From the NCBI RefSeq assembly GCF_030651745.1, contig NZ_JAUSCC010000151.1:1-58809 (forward strand): a stretch of 58,809 bases of DNA, read 5' to 3'. Shown here one piece after another: positions 45,156 to 55,343 of the stretch. Positions within the stretch are counted from its first letter, which is position 1. Every line of letters begins with the position of its first letter. This DNA is from Methylophaga sp. Lineage in GTDB: Bacteria > Pseudomonadota > Gammaproteobacteria > Nitrosococcales > Methylophagaceae. The translations under genes and the position numbers were made by a program. The notes under the pieces were generated by a model. The model had not been told where the DNA came from. It saw only the letters and a program-made list of their open reading frames with translations, and searched no databases.

Positions 45156-46798
45156 GCTGGCTACTGTGGACCGGGATTCCGTTGTTACCCCTTATTGGCT
45201 GGGGTCTGCTGTGCAGCTATCCGGCTCTCGGCAAATGGCTTGCTTTGGTCACATTTCCTGCGTTGATTGCTGTGTTCATTGTGCCAGCGTCATTGGCATT
45301 GCCCGGGTTATGGCCGGGTGCACAATTGGGATTGGGCTCACTGGTAAATCAGGCATTTCTCGGCTTCAGTGCGCTGTTATGGGCGATTGCAACGATTTAT
45401 TCAGCGAGCAGTGAACAAGATCATCCTCGCCAAACACGCTACTGGTTTTTCTGGACAGTGGCTATGAGTGGTAATTTTTTGCTGCTGATTGCCCAGGATC
45501 CTGTCAGTTTTTATGCAGGATTCACGTTAATGAGTCTTGCCGCATATGGATTAATTGTGCATTACCAAGGGCCATTACCGCGCCAGGCTGGCAGGTTATA
45601 TCTGCAACTGGCCGTGCTCGGTGAGATGCTGCTATACGCCGGGTTGGTGATGCGGGTGCATGAGACCGGCGGCTTAATGCTGTTCGCAGATTGGCAAACT
45701 GTACCGATACAGACCACCACCGCCTTTTTATTATTGGTGGGTTTTGGACTCAAAGCAGGTTTCTGGCCGTTACATATATGGCTGCCTTTGGCCCATCCTG
45801 TTGCACCGGCCGCCGCCAGTGCAGTGCTTTCAGGAGCGATGTTAAAAGCGGGCATTTTAGGCATCTGGCAATTTATCCCTGTGGAAAGTGCCTTCAGTCA
45901 GCAATACGCACCAATGTTGTTTTATATTGCGATCTTCAGTGCTTTTTATGGTGTGGCAGCCGGGCTGATACAACAAAAAACCAAAACGGTACTGGCGTTT
46001 TCATCTGTAAGCCAAATCTCCTATCTAGTGATAATCGTGGCCTTAGCCTGGCAGGATCCGGAAAACCTATCTGTTTGGATCACACTGCTGGCTTTTTATG
46101 CTGTTCATCATGGTTTGGCAAAAGGCGCCTTGTTTCTGGGCGCAGGACTAACCTCAAGCTATCAATTAACACGCTGGCAATTTGCCTTACTCTTTATCCC
46201 TGCGCTGGCACTGGCAGGCATGCCGTTCACTGGCGGAGCCGTAGTGAAAAACCTGTTAAAAGATGGTGTAGGAAGTTCTCTGTTTGAAGCACATTTGCCG
46301 ATGCTGACCCTCGCCTCATTAGCCAGTGCGCTGCTGGTATTTCGGGCATTAAGCTGCATGTGGCGAGATCAACAACAAGTGGGATTACTACCCACTAAAA
46401 AAGCACAGGTTTACAGCTGGGTTTTATTGAGTCTGATGCCAATCGTCATTCCATTAAGCTGGCCTATCATGCATCACAGTTTTATCGACTTGCTCAGTCT
46501 GGCAAGTATCTGGAAACTACTCTGGCCCATTGGGCTGGCAGCATTAATCTCCGTTGTCTTTCTTCTCAAACCAGTGCAATTGCCCAAATTGTCTTCCGCA
46601 ATCGGCCGCCGTTTATCGTTACGTGTGAAGTTTTGGCAAAATCATCTGCCGATTCCGGAAGGCAGCATTTTTATTAATGCCGCAAAATTGAGACGGGTCG
46701 AAAGAAGATGCAATCATCACCTTAAAGCCAGTGCTATTTCGTTTAGTGTCGTGATGATGGCCATCAGTCTTGTGCTTTTGGCCCTGTTATTAAGCTAA
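45152..46798 (+). CDS. Divergent Mrp antiporter-like subunit (third copy)
   Basis: A 548-residue NuoM/NuoL-like membrane protein. The TM7 lysine (GFGLKAGFWPLHIWLP) and TM8 lysine (AMLKAGILGI) remain, but the TM5 position where the other two have glutamate is T125 (GFTLMSLAAYG). A C-terminal extension of about 70 residues (PKLSSAIGRRLSLRVKFW onwards) ends in one more hydrophobic segment. It closes the operon, 76 bases before folD. The start overlaps the previous stop (ATGA). Confidence 0.87.
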   Translation: MSWLLWTGIPLLPLIGWGLLCSYPALGKWLALVTFPALIAVFIVPASLALPGLWPGAQLGLGSLVNQAFLGFSALLWAIATIYSASSEQDHPRQTRYWFFWTVAMSGNFLLLIAQDPVSFYAGFTLMSLAAYGLIVHYQGPLPRQAGRLYLQLAVLGEMLLYAGLVMRVHETGGLMLFADWQTVPIQTTTAFLLLVGFGLKAGFWPLHIWLPLAHPVAPAAASAVLSGAMLKAGILGIWQFIPVESAFSQQYAPMLFYIAIFSAFYGVAAGLIQQKTKTVLAFSSVSQISYLVIIVALAWQDPENLSVWITLLAFYAVHHGLAKGALFLGAGLTSSYQLTRWQFALLFIPALALAGMPFTGGAVVKNLLKDGVGSSLFEAHLPMLTLASLASALLVFRALSCMWRDQQQVGLLPTKKAQVYSWVLLSLMPIVIPLSWPIMHHSFIDLLSLASIWKLLWPIGLAALISVVFLLKPVQLPKLSSAIGRRLSLRVKFWQNHLPIPEGSIFINAAKLRRVERRCNHHLKASAISFSVVMMAISLVLLALLLS

Positions 46799-46810
46799 AC
46801 GACCACCTTT

Positions 46811-46859
46811 ATTTTTTGCCGTGGCTGACGCAACGTGCGATCATAGCCGCTTTTGAAAG
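46811..46859 (+). repeat. folD upstream sequence, source of the 39506-39554 copy
   Basis: This 49-base stretch before folD aligns ungapped to 39506-39554 with about ten differences, so the folD region, including upstream DNA, has been duplicated around the antiporter operon. Confidence 0.72.
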
Positions 46860-46874
46860 GCCGGAATCCACAGA

Positions 46875-47729
46875 ATGACTGCTCAAATCATCGACGGAAA
46901 GACAATTGCTGCCGAGCTAAAACAGAAAATCAAAGCGGCAACCCAAATGCGCCTCGCCACTGGCAAACGTCAGCCTGGACTGGCGGTTGTATTACTGGGT
47001 GAAAACCCTGCCTCACAGGTTTATGTGGGCAGCAAGCGTCGCAGCTGTGAAGAAGTGGGTTTTAAATCTGAATCCTTTGATTTGCCGGAAACCACAAGTG
47101 AACAAGAGCTACTGGATCTGATTACTCAGCTCAATCAAGACGATGAAATTGATGGCATTCTGGTCCAGCTACCTTTACCAGCACATATCAATTCCGATGC
47201 AGTCATCGAACACATATCCCCCAATAAAGATGTTGATGGGTTTCATCCATATAATATCGGCCGGTTAGCGCAACGTAATCCCCAATTACGTCCTTGCACA
47301 CCGAAAGGGGTGATCACGATGATGCAATCTGTTGGCATCGAACTTAAAGGCAAAGAAGCAGTGGTGGTCGGTGCATCCAATATTGTCGGTCGTCCCATGG
47401 CACTTGAATTATTGCTGGCTGGTTGCACAACCACGGTTTGCCATCGCATGACCAAGGATCTGGAATCGCATGTTCGCCGTGCTGAGATTTTAGTGGTTGC
47501 TGTCGGTAAACCCGATTTTATTCCAGGTAACTGGATTCGCGAAGGTGCGGTGGTGATTGATGTCGGCATTAATCGTTTAGAAAACGGTAAATTAACTGGT
47601 GATGTCGAATTTGACAAAGCCAGTCAAAAAGCAGCGTGGATTACGCCGGTTCCAGGCGGTGTAGGTCCGATGACTGTTGCCACACTTCTTGAAAACACCT
47701 TATTTGCTGCAGATCAGCTACACCCTTAA
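46875..47729 (+). CDS. folD: Methylene-THF dehydrogenase / methenyl-THF cyclohydrolase
   Basis: Interconverts methylene- and formyl-tetrahydrofolate, one of the central C1 routes. It is 284 residues long. Catalytic Y50 and K54 (YVGSK), Q98 (LVQLPLP) and D121 (DVDGFHP) are in place, with [11 protein letters not shown] as the NADP loop and [12 protein letters not shown] at the C-terminus. It is intact, unlike the relic at 39581-39924. It converges on xfp with a hairpin between. In a methylotroph this enzyme would be of metabolic weight. Confidence 0.97.
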   Translation: MTAQIIDGKTIAAELKQKIKAATQMRLATGKRQPGLAVVLLGENPASQVYVGSKRRSCEEVGFKSESFDLPETTSEQELLDLITQLNQDDEIDGILVQLPLPAHINSDAVIEHISPNKDVDGFHPYNIGRLAQRNPQLRPCTPKGVITMMQSVGIELKGKEAVVVGASNIVGRPMALELLLAGCTTTVCHRMTKDLESHVRRAEILVVAVGKPDFIPGNWIREGAVVIDVGINRLENGKLTGDVEFDKASQKAAWITPVPGGVGPMTVATLLENTLFAADQLHP

Positions 47730-47734
47730 ACATT

Positions 47735-47765
47735 ACTTGCCCCTCCAAAATCAGGAGGGGCAAGT
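47735..47765. terminator. Bidirectional hairpin between folD and xfp
   Basis: A perfect 12-bp stem ACTTGCCCCTCC/GGAGGGGCAAGT with loop AAAATCA between the two convergent genes. T runs after the stem are short on both strands. Confidence 0.7.
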
Positions 47766-47777
47766 TGAATTTCCCAA

Positions 47778-50159
47778 TTAACTATTCCACTGCCAATCCC
47801 GAATTTCCGGTAGGTCCTGGCCATGTTCGCGGATATAGTCATCATGTTCGGCAAGTTTCTGCTGAATAAATAAATTGAGTTCAGATACCTTCTCAGATGG
47901 AAGTTGAGGTAAATGCTTGACGGCGTTTTCCATCAAATGAAAACGATCTAAGCCATTAATAACGGCCATATCAAACGGCGTGGTGGTGGTTCCCTCTTCT
48001 TTAAAACCATGCACATGCAAATTCTCATGATTGGTACGACGATAAGTCAAACGATGAATCAGCATCGGATAGCCATGATAGGCAAAGATAACAGGTTTAT
48101 CTTGAGTAAATAACGCATCAAAGGCATCTTCTTCGAGTCCATGTGGATGCTCACTCGGAGATTGTAATTTCATCAAATCCACGACATTAATCACGCGGAT
48201 TTTCAGTTCAGGTAAAAACATCCTGAGTAATTGGACTGCAGCCATTGTTTCCAATGTCGGCACATCACCGCAACATGCCATTACCAGATCAGGCTCTTTA
48301 CCTTCATCATTACTGGCCCACTCCCACACTCCGATCCCTGCCGTGCAATGTTTGACCGCGGATTCCATATCCAACCACTGTGGCGAAGCCTGTTTACCGG
48401 CGACCACCACATTGACGTAATTCCGGCTACGCAGACAGTGATTGGTCACTGATAATAACGTATTGGCATCGGGTGGCAGATAGACACGAACTACTTCAGC
48501 TTTTTTATTCACCACATGATCGATAAAACCAGGATCCTGATGCGAAAAACCGTTGTGATCCTGACGCCAGACATGCGATGACAATAGATAATTCAGCGAC
48601 GCTATGGGTTTACGCCAAGGAATCTGATTACAGATTTTCAACCACTTGGCATGTTGGTTAAACATAGAATCGATAATATGAATAAACGCTTCGTAGCAGG
48701 AGAAAAAACCATGTCGACCGGTTAATAAATAGCCTTCCAGCCAGCCCTGACACTGATGTTCACTGAGCATTTCCATCACTCTGCCATCCTTAGACAGCTT
48801 GTCATCGCCTGGGATCATCTCGCCCATCCAGGTTCTGCCAGTCACATCCAAAACATCCTGCCAGCGATTGGAGTTATTTTCATCGGGACTGAATAAACGA
48901 AAGTTGTTATTCGGAAGATTCTGCTGCATCACATCGCGTAGGAATTTACCCATTACCCGGGTAGCTTCGCCTTTTGTTCCTCCGGGATTTTTGACTTCCA
49001 CAGCATAGTCGCGAAAATCAGGCAACACTAAATCCTGCAATAACTGTCCACCATTAGCATGTGGATTCGCTCCCATGCGACGTGTGCCAGAGGGTGCTAG
49101 TTCTGCTAATTCAGGAATAAGCTTACCGCCTTGGTCAAACAGTTCTTCCGGTCGATAGCTTTGCAGCCATTTATTGAGGATCTCGACATGGCCTTCCTGA
49201 TCCATATCGCCCATTGGCACCTGATGGGAACGGAAAGTCCCTTCGGTTTTTTTGCCATCCACCTCTTTCGGACCTGTCCAGCCTTTTGGTGAGCGCAGAA
49301 TAATCATTGGCCAACGCGGCCGCAGATGCACACCATGCTCCCGTGCATCAGTTTGAATATGCCGGATTTGTTCCATGGCTTTATCCAATGTAGCAGCCAT
49401 TAACTGGTGCATTTGCTGCGGATCATCGCCTTCAACAAAATACGGCGTATAACCATAGCCATAAAATAACGCTTCAAGTTCATCATTAGGGATCCGCGCC
49501 AGCACAGTCGGGCTGGCGATTTTGTAGCCATTGAGATGTAAAATTGGCAATACCGCACCATCATGCTCAGGGTTCAAAAATTTATTGGAATGCCAGCTGG
49601 TTGCCAGAGCCCCCGTTTCTGCTTCACCATCCCCGATCACACAAGCCACAATCAAATCAGGATTATCAAATGCAGCACCATAGGCATGTGATAAGGCATA
49701 ACCGAGTTCACCACCCTCATGAATCGAGCCTGGTGTTTCGGGTGCAACATGGCTTGGCACACCACCCGGAAACGAAAACTGTTTAAATAAACGTTTCATT
49801 CCGGCTTCGTCTTGGGAAATTTCCGGATAGGTTTCACTGTAGCTGCCTTCCAGATAGGTATTGGCCACCAATGCCGGACCGCCGTGCCCCGGACCGGCAA
49901 TATAAATCACATTCAGATCATGTTGCTTGATGACCCGATTGAGATGCACATAGACAAAGTTGAGCCCGGGGGTGGTGCCCCAGTGTCCCAATAATCTAGG
50001 TTTAATATGACTCGCGTGTAATGGTTGTTTTAATAATGGATTGTCATAAAGATAGATTTGCCCTACAGACAAATAATTTGCCGCGCGCCAATAGGCATGC
50101 ATCTTATCCAATAAACCCTGATCGAGTGGCTGTAATGTCTTTGATGTTTCAGATGTCAT
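47778..50159 (-). CDS. xfp: Phosphoketolase
   Basis: A thiamine-diphosphate enzyme splitting xylulose-5-phosphate (and in some cases fructose-6-phosphate) with phosphate to acetyl-phosphate and an aldose phosphate. The 793 residues are full length. It has [14 protein letters not shown] and [19 protein letters not shown] [14 protein letters not shown] (the phosphoketolase signatures), the ThDP motif [17 protein letters not shown], and [12 protein letters not shown]. Two bases after ackA, it is clearly co-transcribed: the pair turns sugar phosphate into acetate and ATP. In methylotrophs such a pair feeds C2 units. Confidence 0.95.
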   Translation of the reverse strand: MTSETSKTLQPLDQGLLDKMHAYWRAANYLSVGQIYLYDNPLLKQPLHASHIKPRLLGHWGTTPGLNFVYVHLNRVIKQHDLNVIYIAGPGHGGPALVANTYLEGSYSETYPEISQDEAGMKRLFKQFSFPGGVPSHVAPETPGSIHEGGELGYALSHAYGAAFDNPDLIVACVIGDGEAETGALATSWHSNKFLNPEHDGAVLPILHLNGYKIASPTVLARIPNDELEALFYGYGYTPYFVEGDDPQQMHQLMAATLDKAMEQIRHIQTDAREHGVHLRPRWPMIILRSPKGWTGPKEVDGKKTEGTFRSHQVPMGDMDQEGHVEILNKWLQSYRPEELFDQGGKLIPELAELAPSGTRRMGANPHANGGQLLQDLVLPDFRDYAVEVKNPGGTKGEATRVMGKFLRDVMQQNLPNNNFRLFSPDENNSNRWQDVLDVTGRTWMGEMIPGDDKLSKDGRVMEMLSEHQCQGWLEGYLLTGRHGFFSCYEAFIHIIDSMFNQHAKWLKICNQIPWRKPIASLNYLLSSHVWRQDHNGFSHQDPGFIDHVVNKKAEVVRVYLPPDANTLLSVTNHCLRSRNYVNVVVAGKQASPQWLDMESAVKHCTAGIGVWEWASNDEGKEPDLVMACCGDVPTLETMAAVQLLRMFLPELKIRVINVVDLMKLQSPSEHPHGLEEDAFDALFTQDKPVIFAYHGYPMLIHRLTYRRTNHENLHVHGFKEEGTTTTPFDMAVINGLDRFHLMENAVKHLPQLPSEKVSELNLFIQQKLAEHDDYIREHGQDLPEIRDWQWNS

Positions 50160-50161
50160 GG

Positions 50162-51370
50162 TTACTTTTCCCCTTGATGATTCAGGTTCAACTGATCACA
50201 CATGGATTGTGCAATCATTAATTCTTCATTGGTCGGGATCACCCAAACAGTTACCCTGCTTTGCGGTGTTGAAATACGCAGAGCATTTTGCTGATTCAAT
50301 TCGTTATCCAATTCAATGCCGATAAATGCCAAGTCTTGACAAATCAGTGCCCGAATTTCCGCTACGTTCTCGCCTATACCTCCAGAAAAAACCAGCGTAT
50401 CCAAACCGCCTAACGCCGCAGCATAAGCACCAATCTGTTTTCTCGCCTGATAACAAAACACATCAACAGCATCCCTGGCATGCGAATCTTCTGAACATTT
50501 TTCCAATAACTGCTGCATATCACTGGTGATGGTTGAAATGCCCAGCAACCCAGATTGCTGGTTAATCATTGTTTCAAACTGATCGCCAGTCATGCCTTCA
50601 CTTCGGTTAAGCAGGCCAAATAATCCTGGATCCAGATCACCACTGCGACTGCCCATCACCAATCCTGCCGCTGGTGTCATCGCCATTGTGGTATCAATAG
50701 ATTGCCCATTTATGACGGCTGCCATACTGGCACCATTACCCAGATGCGCCAGGACGATCTTGTCCTGCAGAACTTTTTCGCCAATGTGCTGATGTAATAT
50801 CTGCATCAGGTATCGATAAGACAAACCATGAAAACCGTAACGGTATATTCCCTTCTCGTAATAAAAACGAGGGATGGGCAATAATTTGGCCACCACTGGC
50901 AGGTTCTGATGAAACTCGGTATCGAAACAAACCATTTGCTTTAACTTTGGGAACTGCTGCCCAAATGCTTCGATTAACTGAATTTCACCGGGTAAATGCT
51001 GTGGATCAAGAGGCGTGATTGCGGATAGATGATTGAGTAAATCTTGAGTAACCCACTGAGGTTTTTTGTAAAGATGACCGCCATGAACAATTCGATGTCC
51101 GATAGCATTAACCGAGCTGATATCAAGATTATCCTGAAACCATTCAACCAATACCGTCACCGCTTGCCGATAATTATCGGCTTTGACATCAAATGCTGAT
51201 TCTTCTGCTTGAATTGGATTTTTGACGCGCAGACTGGCTGTTGGCAATCCCAGACCTGTGAGTTTGCCGGATAGAACGGGAACGAGCGATTCGGTTACGT
51301 TATACAACGTAAATTTGATACTGGATGAACCACCGTTGATAGTAAGTAGATACGTTTTATCTTGGGGCAT
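50162..51370 (-). CDS. ackA: Acetate kinase
   Basis: A 402-residue kinase that makes ATP and acetate from acetyl-phosphate. The ASKHA fold motifs are present: [12 protein letters not shown] (7-18), [20 protein letters not shown] and [13 protein letters not shown], with [12 protein letters not shown]. It is upstream of xfp in the operon. No pta gene is in the window, so acetyl-phosphate probably comes from the phosphoketolase. An FNR/Anr-like site lies upstream (51452-51465). Confidence 0.95.
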   Translation of the reverse strand: MPQDKTYLLTINGGSSSIKFTLYNVTESLVPVLSGKLTGLGLPTASLRVKNPIQAEESAFDVKADNYRQAVTVLVEWFQDNLDISSVNAIGHRIVHGGHLYKKPQWVTQDLLNHLSAITPLDPQHLPGEIQLIEAFGQQFPKLKQMVCFDTEFHQNLPVVAKLLPIPRFYYEKGIYRYGFHGLSYRYLMQILHQHIGEKVLQDKIVLAHLGNGASMAAVINGQSIDTTMAMTPAAGLVMGSRSGDLDPGLFGLLNRSEGMTGDQFETMINQQSGLLGISTITSDMQQLLEKCSEDSHARDAVDVFCYQARKQIGAYAAALGGLDTLVFSGGIGENVAEIRALICQDLAFIGIELDNELNQQNALRISTPQSRVTVWVIPTNEELMIAQSMCDQLNLNHQGEK

Positions 51371-51451
51371 AATCGATCCATTAGATTGAATTCGATCATG
51401 CCCAGACTAAAACGCTTTGTATACCCAAAAAGCAGATTAGCAAAGCTGTCG

Positions 51452-51465
51452 TTGACTTAGATCAA
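51452..51465 (-). promoter_or_regulatory. FNR/Anr-like operator upstream of ackA-xfp
   Basis: TTGATCTAAGTCAA on the minus strand, an inverted repeat one base from the FNR consensus TTGAT-N4-ATCAA. Its centre is about 88 bases before the ackA start. A TATACA is found 28 bases downstream, which would place the site near -47 from a start there; class II FNR sites sit at -41.5, so the fit is only fair. No gene is in the 155-base gap. Confidence 0.5.
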
Positions 51466-51525
51466 GCACTACCCGGAAAAATTTAATTGTCTCAGCTACT
51501 ATCAGCAGGTGGTCTACTACGAACT

Positions 51526-52908
51526 TTAAATTTTACGCCAGCTGGTTTTACCTGCAGCATCTTCCAACACAATTCCCATTGCCGTTAGTTGATCACGTAC
51601 TTGATCTGCGCGAGCCCAGTCTTTTGCGGCACGGGCAGCATTACGTTCAACAATCAGCTGTTCGATTTTGCCCGATTCATCCTGCTGACCACCGGTAAGG
51701 AAGTCTTCTGCGGATTGCTGAAATAAACCAAGTACATCACCAAATGCCAATAATAAACCAGCCAGATAAGCTGATTTTTGCTGGTCATTTTCTTCGCGAG
51801 CTTTGTTGAGTGCCTGACGCACATCTGCCAATACCGATAATGCCAGAGCCGTATTAAAGTCATCATCCATGGCTTCAGCAAAACGTGGCGCAAACTCAGC
51901 ATCATCCTGCCATGTCACTTTTTGAGGGGTGATATCACGCAGCGAATGATAAAAGCGCGTTAATGCAGTTTTCGCTTGCTCCAGCTGATCTTCCGCATAG
52001 TTCAATGGACTGCGGTAATGACTCATCAGAATAAAATACCGCACAGCTTCTGCCGGATATTTGGCTAATACTTCACGCACAGTAAAGAAGTTACCCAGCG
52101 ACTTGGACATTTTTTCGTCATCAATCCGCACAAAGCCATTATGCATCCAGTAATTCACATACTGGCAGCCATGCGCCCCTTCGGATTGAGCGATTTCATT
52201 TTCATGATGCGGGAATTGCAAGTCCTGCCCGCCACCATGAATATCAAAATGATGGCCCAGGCTATCTGCGGACATCGCGGAACATTCAATATGCCAACCG
52301 GGACGACCCGGTCCCCAGGGCGATTCCCAGGAAGGTTCTTCCGGTTTTGCCGCTTTCCAAAGCACAAAATCCAGTGGATCGGTTTTTGCCTCATTGACGG
52401 CCACACGCTCACCGGCACGCAAGTCGTCAATATGTCTGCCCGATAATTTGCCGTAACCTTCAAATTCGCTGACATCGTAGTAAACATCACCATTGTCAGC
52501 CACATAGGCCAGACCTTTATCAATCAGGGTCTGCACCATCTGTTGCATGGCATCAACGGCTTCTGTAGCTCTTGGCTCAAGATCAGGCCGCAAAACACCT
52601 AATGCATCGGCATCAGCATGCATTTCATCAATATAACGATCGGTTAACGCCTGAATAGATTCGCCATTTTCCATAGCGCGTTTGATGATTTTGTCATCGA
52701 TATCCGTAATATTGCGGATATAGGTCACATCATAACCACTGGCCCGCAGATAACGCGTCACCACATCAAACACCACCATTACCCGAGCATGACCAACATG
52801 ACAGAGATCGTATACCGTCATACCGCAGACATACATTTTAACTTTGCCGGGTTCGATGGGTTTAAAGACTTCTTTCTGCCTGGATAAGGTGTTGTAAAGT
52901 TTTAACAT
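51526..52908 (-). CDS. cysS: Cysteinyl-tRNA synthetase
   Basis: Charges tRNA-Cys in the cytosol. A class I synthetase of 460 residues with HVGH at 37-40 and KMSKS at 266-270. The zinc ligands C28, C209, H234 and E238 that select cysteine are all present. It lies 3 bases after glnS, so the two synthetases share a transcript. Confidence 0.98.
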   Translation of the reverse strand: MLKLYNTLSRQKEVFKPIEPGKVKMYVCGMTVYDLCHVGHARVMVVFDVVTRYLRASGYDVTYIRNITDIDDKIIKRAMENGESIQALTDRYIDEMHADADALGVLRPDLEPRATEAVDAMQQMVQTLIDKGLAYVADNGDVYYDVSEFEGYGKLSGRHIDDLRAGERVAVNEAKTDPLDFVLWKAAKPEEPSWESPWGPGRPGWHIECSAMSADSLGHHFDIHGGGQDLQFPHHENEIAQSEGAHGCQYVNYWMHNGFVRIDDEKMSKSLGNFFTVREVLAKYPAEAVRYFILMSHYRSPLNYAEDQLEQAKTALTRFYHSLRDITPQKVTWQDDAEFAPRFAEAMDDDFNTALALSVLADVRQALNKAREENDQQKSAYLAGLLLAFGDVLGLFQQSAEDFLTGGQQDESGKIEQLIVERNAARAAKDWARADQVRDQLTAMGIVLEDAAGKTSWRKI

Positions 52909-52911
52909 TTT

Positions 52912-54579
52912 TTATTTATCTGAAGTTTCTTTTAGACCAATGGTCAGATTGAATACCGGCATATCCGCACTATGATCATAACGATCACTGACAAAATAGC
53001 CTTCTCGTTCAAACTGGAAAACAGTTTCGGGTTCACAATTCACAATAGCCGGTTCTGCAATCGCCTGAATGACCTTTAACGAATCCGGGTTTACGTCATC
53101 AAGATAGTTACCCGTTGCTTTTCCCGGAGCTTCCGCCAAAAACAATCTGTCGTATAAGCGCAATTCGACTTGTTTGCCTTCCGTGGCTGAAACCCAGTGA
53201 ATAACTCCCCGTGGTTTTATGTCAGCTGGTGGATTCTGGCCAACCGTATCAGGCACTAACGAGGCAATCACTTCAATGATGTCACCGTTGTCATTCTTGA
53301 TGACATCCTCAGCCTTAATGACATACGCCCCGCGCAGACGCACATAATCGCCAATTACCAAACGCTTGAACTTTTTCCGGCTCAGACTGGTGTCTTCAGT
53401 AAAGTCGGAGGCATCAATAAAAATCTCTTTAGTGAATGGCAATGAGCGATGGCCCATAGCTTCCTGTTGCGGGTGATTGGCAACTTCCAGCCATTCAGTA
53501 TTATCAGGGCCGTTGGTGATGCTGACTTTCAAAGGATTCAGCACACACATGGCACGCGCTGCGTTTTCATTCAAATCTTTGCGGATTTCAAATTCCAGCT
53601 GGGCAATATCCACAATACCGTCTGTTTTAGCTACAGCCAGACCGTCACAAAAAGCACGTAATGCAGCAGCGGTATAACCGCGTCTTCTCATCCCTGAAAT
53701 CGTTGGCATTCTGGGATCATTCCAGCCGGTAACAATATGTTCATCGACCAGTTGTTTTAAGTTGCGCTTACTGGTCACCGTATAATTAATATTGAGTCGA
53801 CCAAACTCATACTGCTTTGGCTGCGTGGGCACAGGCAGGTTTTCAAGAAACCACTCATACAAAGGACGGTGGTCCTGAAATTCCAGCGTGCAAATACTGT
53901 GGGTAACGCCTTCAATCGCATCGCCCTGTCCATGAGCAAAATCATAGCTGGGGTAAATACACCATTTATCACCCGTTTGGTGATGCGACTGCTTACGAAT
54001 GCGATAGAGAATAGGATCACGCAGGTTCATATTCGGCGAAGCCATATCGATTTTCGCGCGCAAAACACAAAAACCTTCAGCAAAATCGCCTTGCTTCATT
54101 TTTTCAAACAAAGCCAGGTTTTCTTCTACGCTGCGATTACGAAATGGAGATTCTTTACCCGGCTTGGTCGCCCAACCCCGATACTCACTGGCTTGTTCGG
54201 CGGTTAGATCACAGACATAGGCTTTGCCTTGCTTGATAAGGTGAATGGCCCAATCGTAGAACTGCTCGAAATAGCTTGACGCATAACGCACCTCACCGGC
54301 CCATTGAAAACCCAGCCACTGAACATCTTCCATAATGGCTTCAATGTATTCCAGCTCTTCTTTGGCTGGATTAGTGTCATCAAAACGCAGATTGCACTCA
54401 CCGCCGAACTCCTCAGCCAAACCAAAGTTCAGGCAGATGGATTTGGCATGTCCAATATGTAAAAAACCATTGGGCTCGGGAGGAAAGCGAGTCACTACTT
54501 TTTCGGCAACCCTGCCAGCGTTAATATCTTCCTGAATAATAGGGCGTATAAAATTATGATTGACAGCAGATTCAGACAT
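52912..54579 (-). CDS. glnS: Glutaminyl-tRNA synthetase
   Basis: Charges tRNA-Gln; this direct route is typical of gammaproteobacteria. The 555 residues have PPEPNGFLHIGH (HIGH at 41-44), RFDDTNP and the KMSKS equivalent TSKRNL near 270, followed by the two anticodon-binding beta barrels. Divergent from the cyclophilin gene, with a promoter at 54611-54638. Confidence 0.98.
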   Translation of the reverse strand: MSESAVNHNFIRPIIQEDINAGRVAEKVVTRFPPEPNGFLHIGHAKSICLNFGLAEEFGGECNLRFDDTNPAKEELEYIEAIMEDVQWLGFQWAGEVRYASSYFEQFYDWAIHLIKQGKAYVCDLTAEQASEYRGWATKPGKESPFRNRSVEENLALFEKMKQGDFAEGFCVLRAKIDMASPNMNLRDPILYRIRKQSHHQTGDKWCIYPSYDFAHGQGDAIEGVTHSICTLEFQDHRPLYEWFLENLPVPTQPKQYEFGRLNINYTVTSKRNLKQLVDEHIVTGWNDPRMPTISGMRRRGYTAAALRAFCDGLAVAKTDGIVDIAQLEFEIRKDLNENAARAMCVLNPLKVSITNGPDNTEWLEVANHPQQEAMGHRSLPFTKEIFIDASDFTEDTSLSRKKFKRLVIGDYVRLRGAYVIKAEDVIKNDNGDIIEVIASLVPDTVGQNPPADIKPRGVIHWVSATEGKQVELRLYDRLFLAEAPGKATGNYLDDVNPDSLKVIQAIAEPAIVNCEPETVFQFEREGYFVSDRYDHSADMPVFNLTIGLKETSDK

Positions 54580-54610
54580 ATTGAATGTTTACAGTTAAAT
54601 GTGAACGCGC

Positions 54611-54638
54611 ATTATACGCTGTCAGCAGCGTCGGGTAA
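54611..54638 (-). promoter_or_regulatory. glnS-cysS promoter with GC-rich discriminator
   Basis: On the minus strand, TTACCC (54633-54638), a 16-base spacer and a perfect -10 TATAAT (54611-54616), followed by GCGCG. The discriminator suggests growth-rate or stringent control, reasonable for a tRNA synthetase operon. Confidence 0.6.
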
Positions 54639-54743
54639 CAGCGCTGTTTCGTTATGTTGCCTCAGAAAAACTGTTTCGAGTTCACCTGAATCCCTCTGAT
54701 GCACTATCATGATGGTTTTTTGCAATTTTGGAATTAAGCCACC

Positions 54744-55325
54744 ATGAAAATACTCTATCGCCATCTGGCGCCTTTGTTTATTGCTTCGTTTTCTCTGGCA
54801 GCACATGCGGAAGGCGGCAGCTCGCAACCCAAAGTGAAGCTCACTACCAATCACGGCGATATTGTTATCGCGCTGAATGCTGATAAAGCACCTGAAACTG
54901 TCAAAAACTTTATTCAATATGTTGAAGCTGGTTTTTATGACGGCACTATCTTTCACCGTGTCATTGAAAACTTCATGATTCAGGGTGGTGGATTTGATGA
55001 ATCCTTCCAGCAGAAAAAAACCGAAGCGCCTATCCAGAATGAAGCGGATAACGGTTTGAGTAATAAACTCGGTAGTATTGCTATGGCTCGTACCGGCGAT
55101 CCGCATTCAGCAACTGCCCAGTTTTTTATCAATACTAAAGATAACGACTTTTTAAATTATCGGGGTAAAACCATGCAGGATTGGGGTTATGCCGTGTTTG
55201 GGGAAGTGATTGAAGGTATGGATGTAGTTGATGCGATTCGCAAAGTGAACACCACTATGCGTGGGGGTCATCAGGATGTTCCTGCAGAAGCAGTTGTAAT
55301 TGAAAAAGCGATTGTGGTCGAATAG
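54744..55325 (+). CDS. Periplasmic cyclophilin-type peptidyl-prolyl isomerase
   Basis: A 193-residue PpiA-like protein. A signal peptide ([15 protein letters not shown], cut near 22) precedes the cyclophilin domain: [14 protein letters not shown] with the catalytic arginine in [21 protein letters not shown] and WGYAVFGEV. It catalyses proline isomerisation during folding in the periplasm. Its position between cysS and lpxH corresponds to cytosolic ppiB in E. coli, but the signal peptide makes this one exported. lpxH follows 18 bases later. Confidence 0.93.
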   Translation: MKILYRHLAPLFIASFSLAAHAEGGSSQPKVKLTTNHGDIVIALNADKAPETVKNFIQYVEAGFYDGTIFHRVIENFMIQGGGFDESFQQKKTEAPIQNEADNGLSNKLGSIAMARTGDPHSATAQFFINTKDNDFLNYRGKTMQDWGYAVFGEVIEGMDVVDAIRKVNTTMRGGHQDVPAEAVVIEKAIVVE

Positions 55326-55343
55326 TTCATCCTGCTAAAACTG

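Noticed and set aside
45691..46287. 198-residue plus-strand frame inside the third antiporter subunit
   Set aside because: An alternative frame of a long membrane-protein gene; its cysteine- and serine-rich, motif-free translation is typical of shadows.
54612..55106. 164-residue minus-strand frame opposite the cyclophilin gene
   Set aside because: Antisense to a well supported gene with no recognisable domain; a codon-bias shadow.
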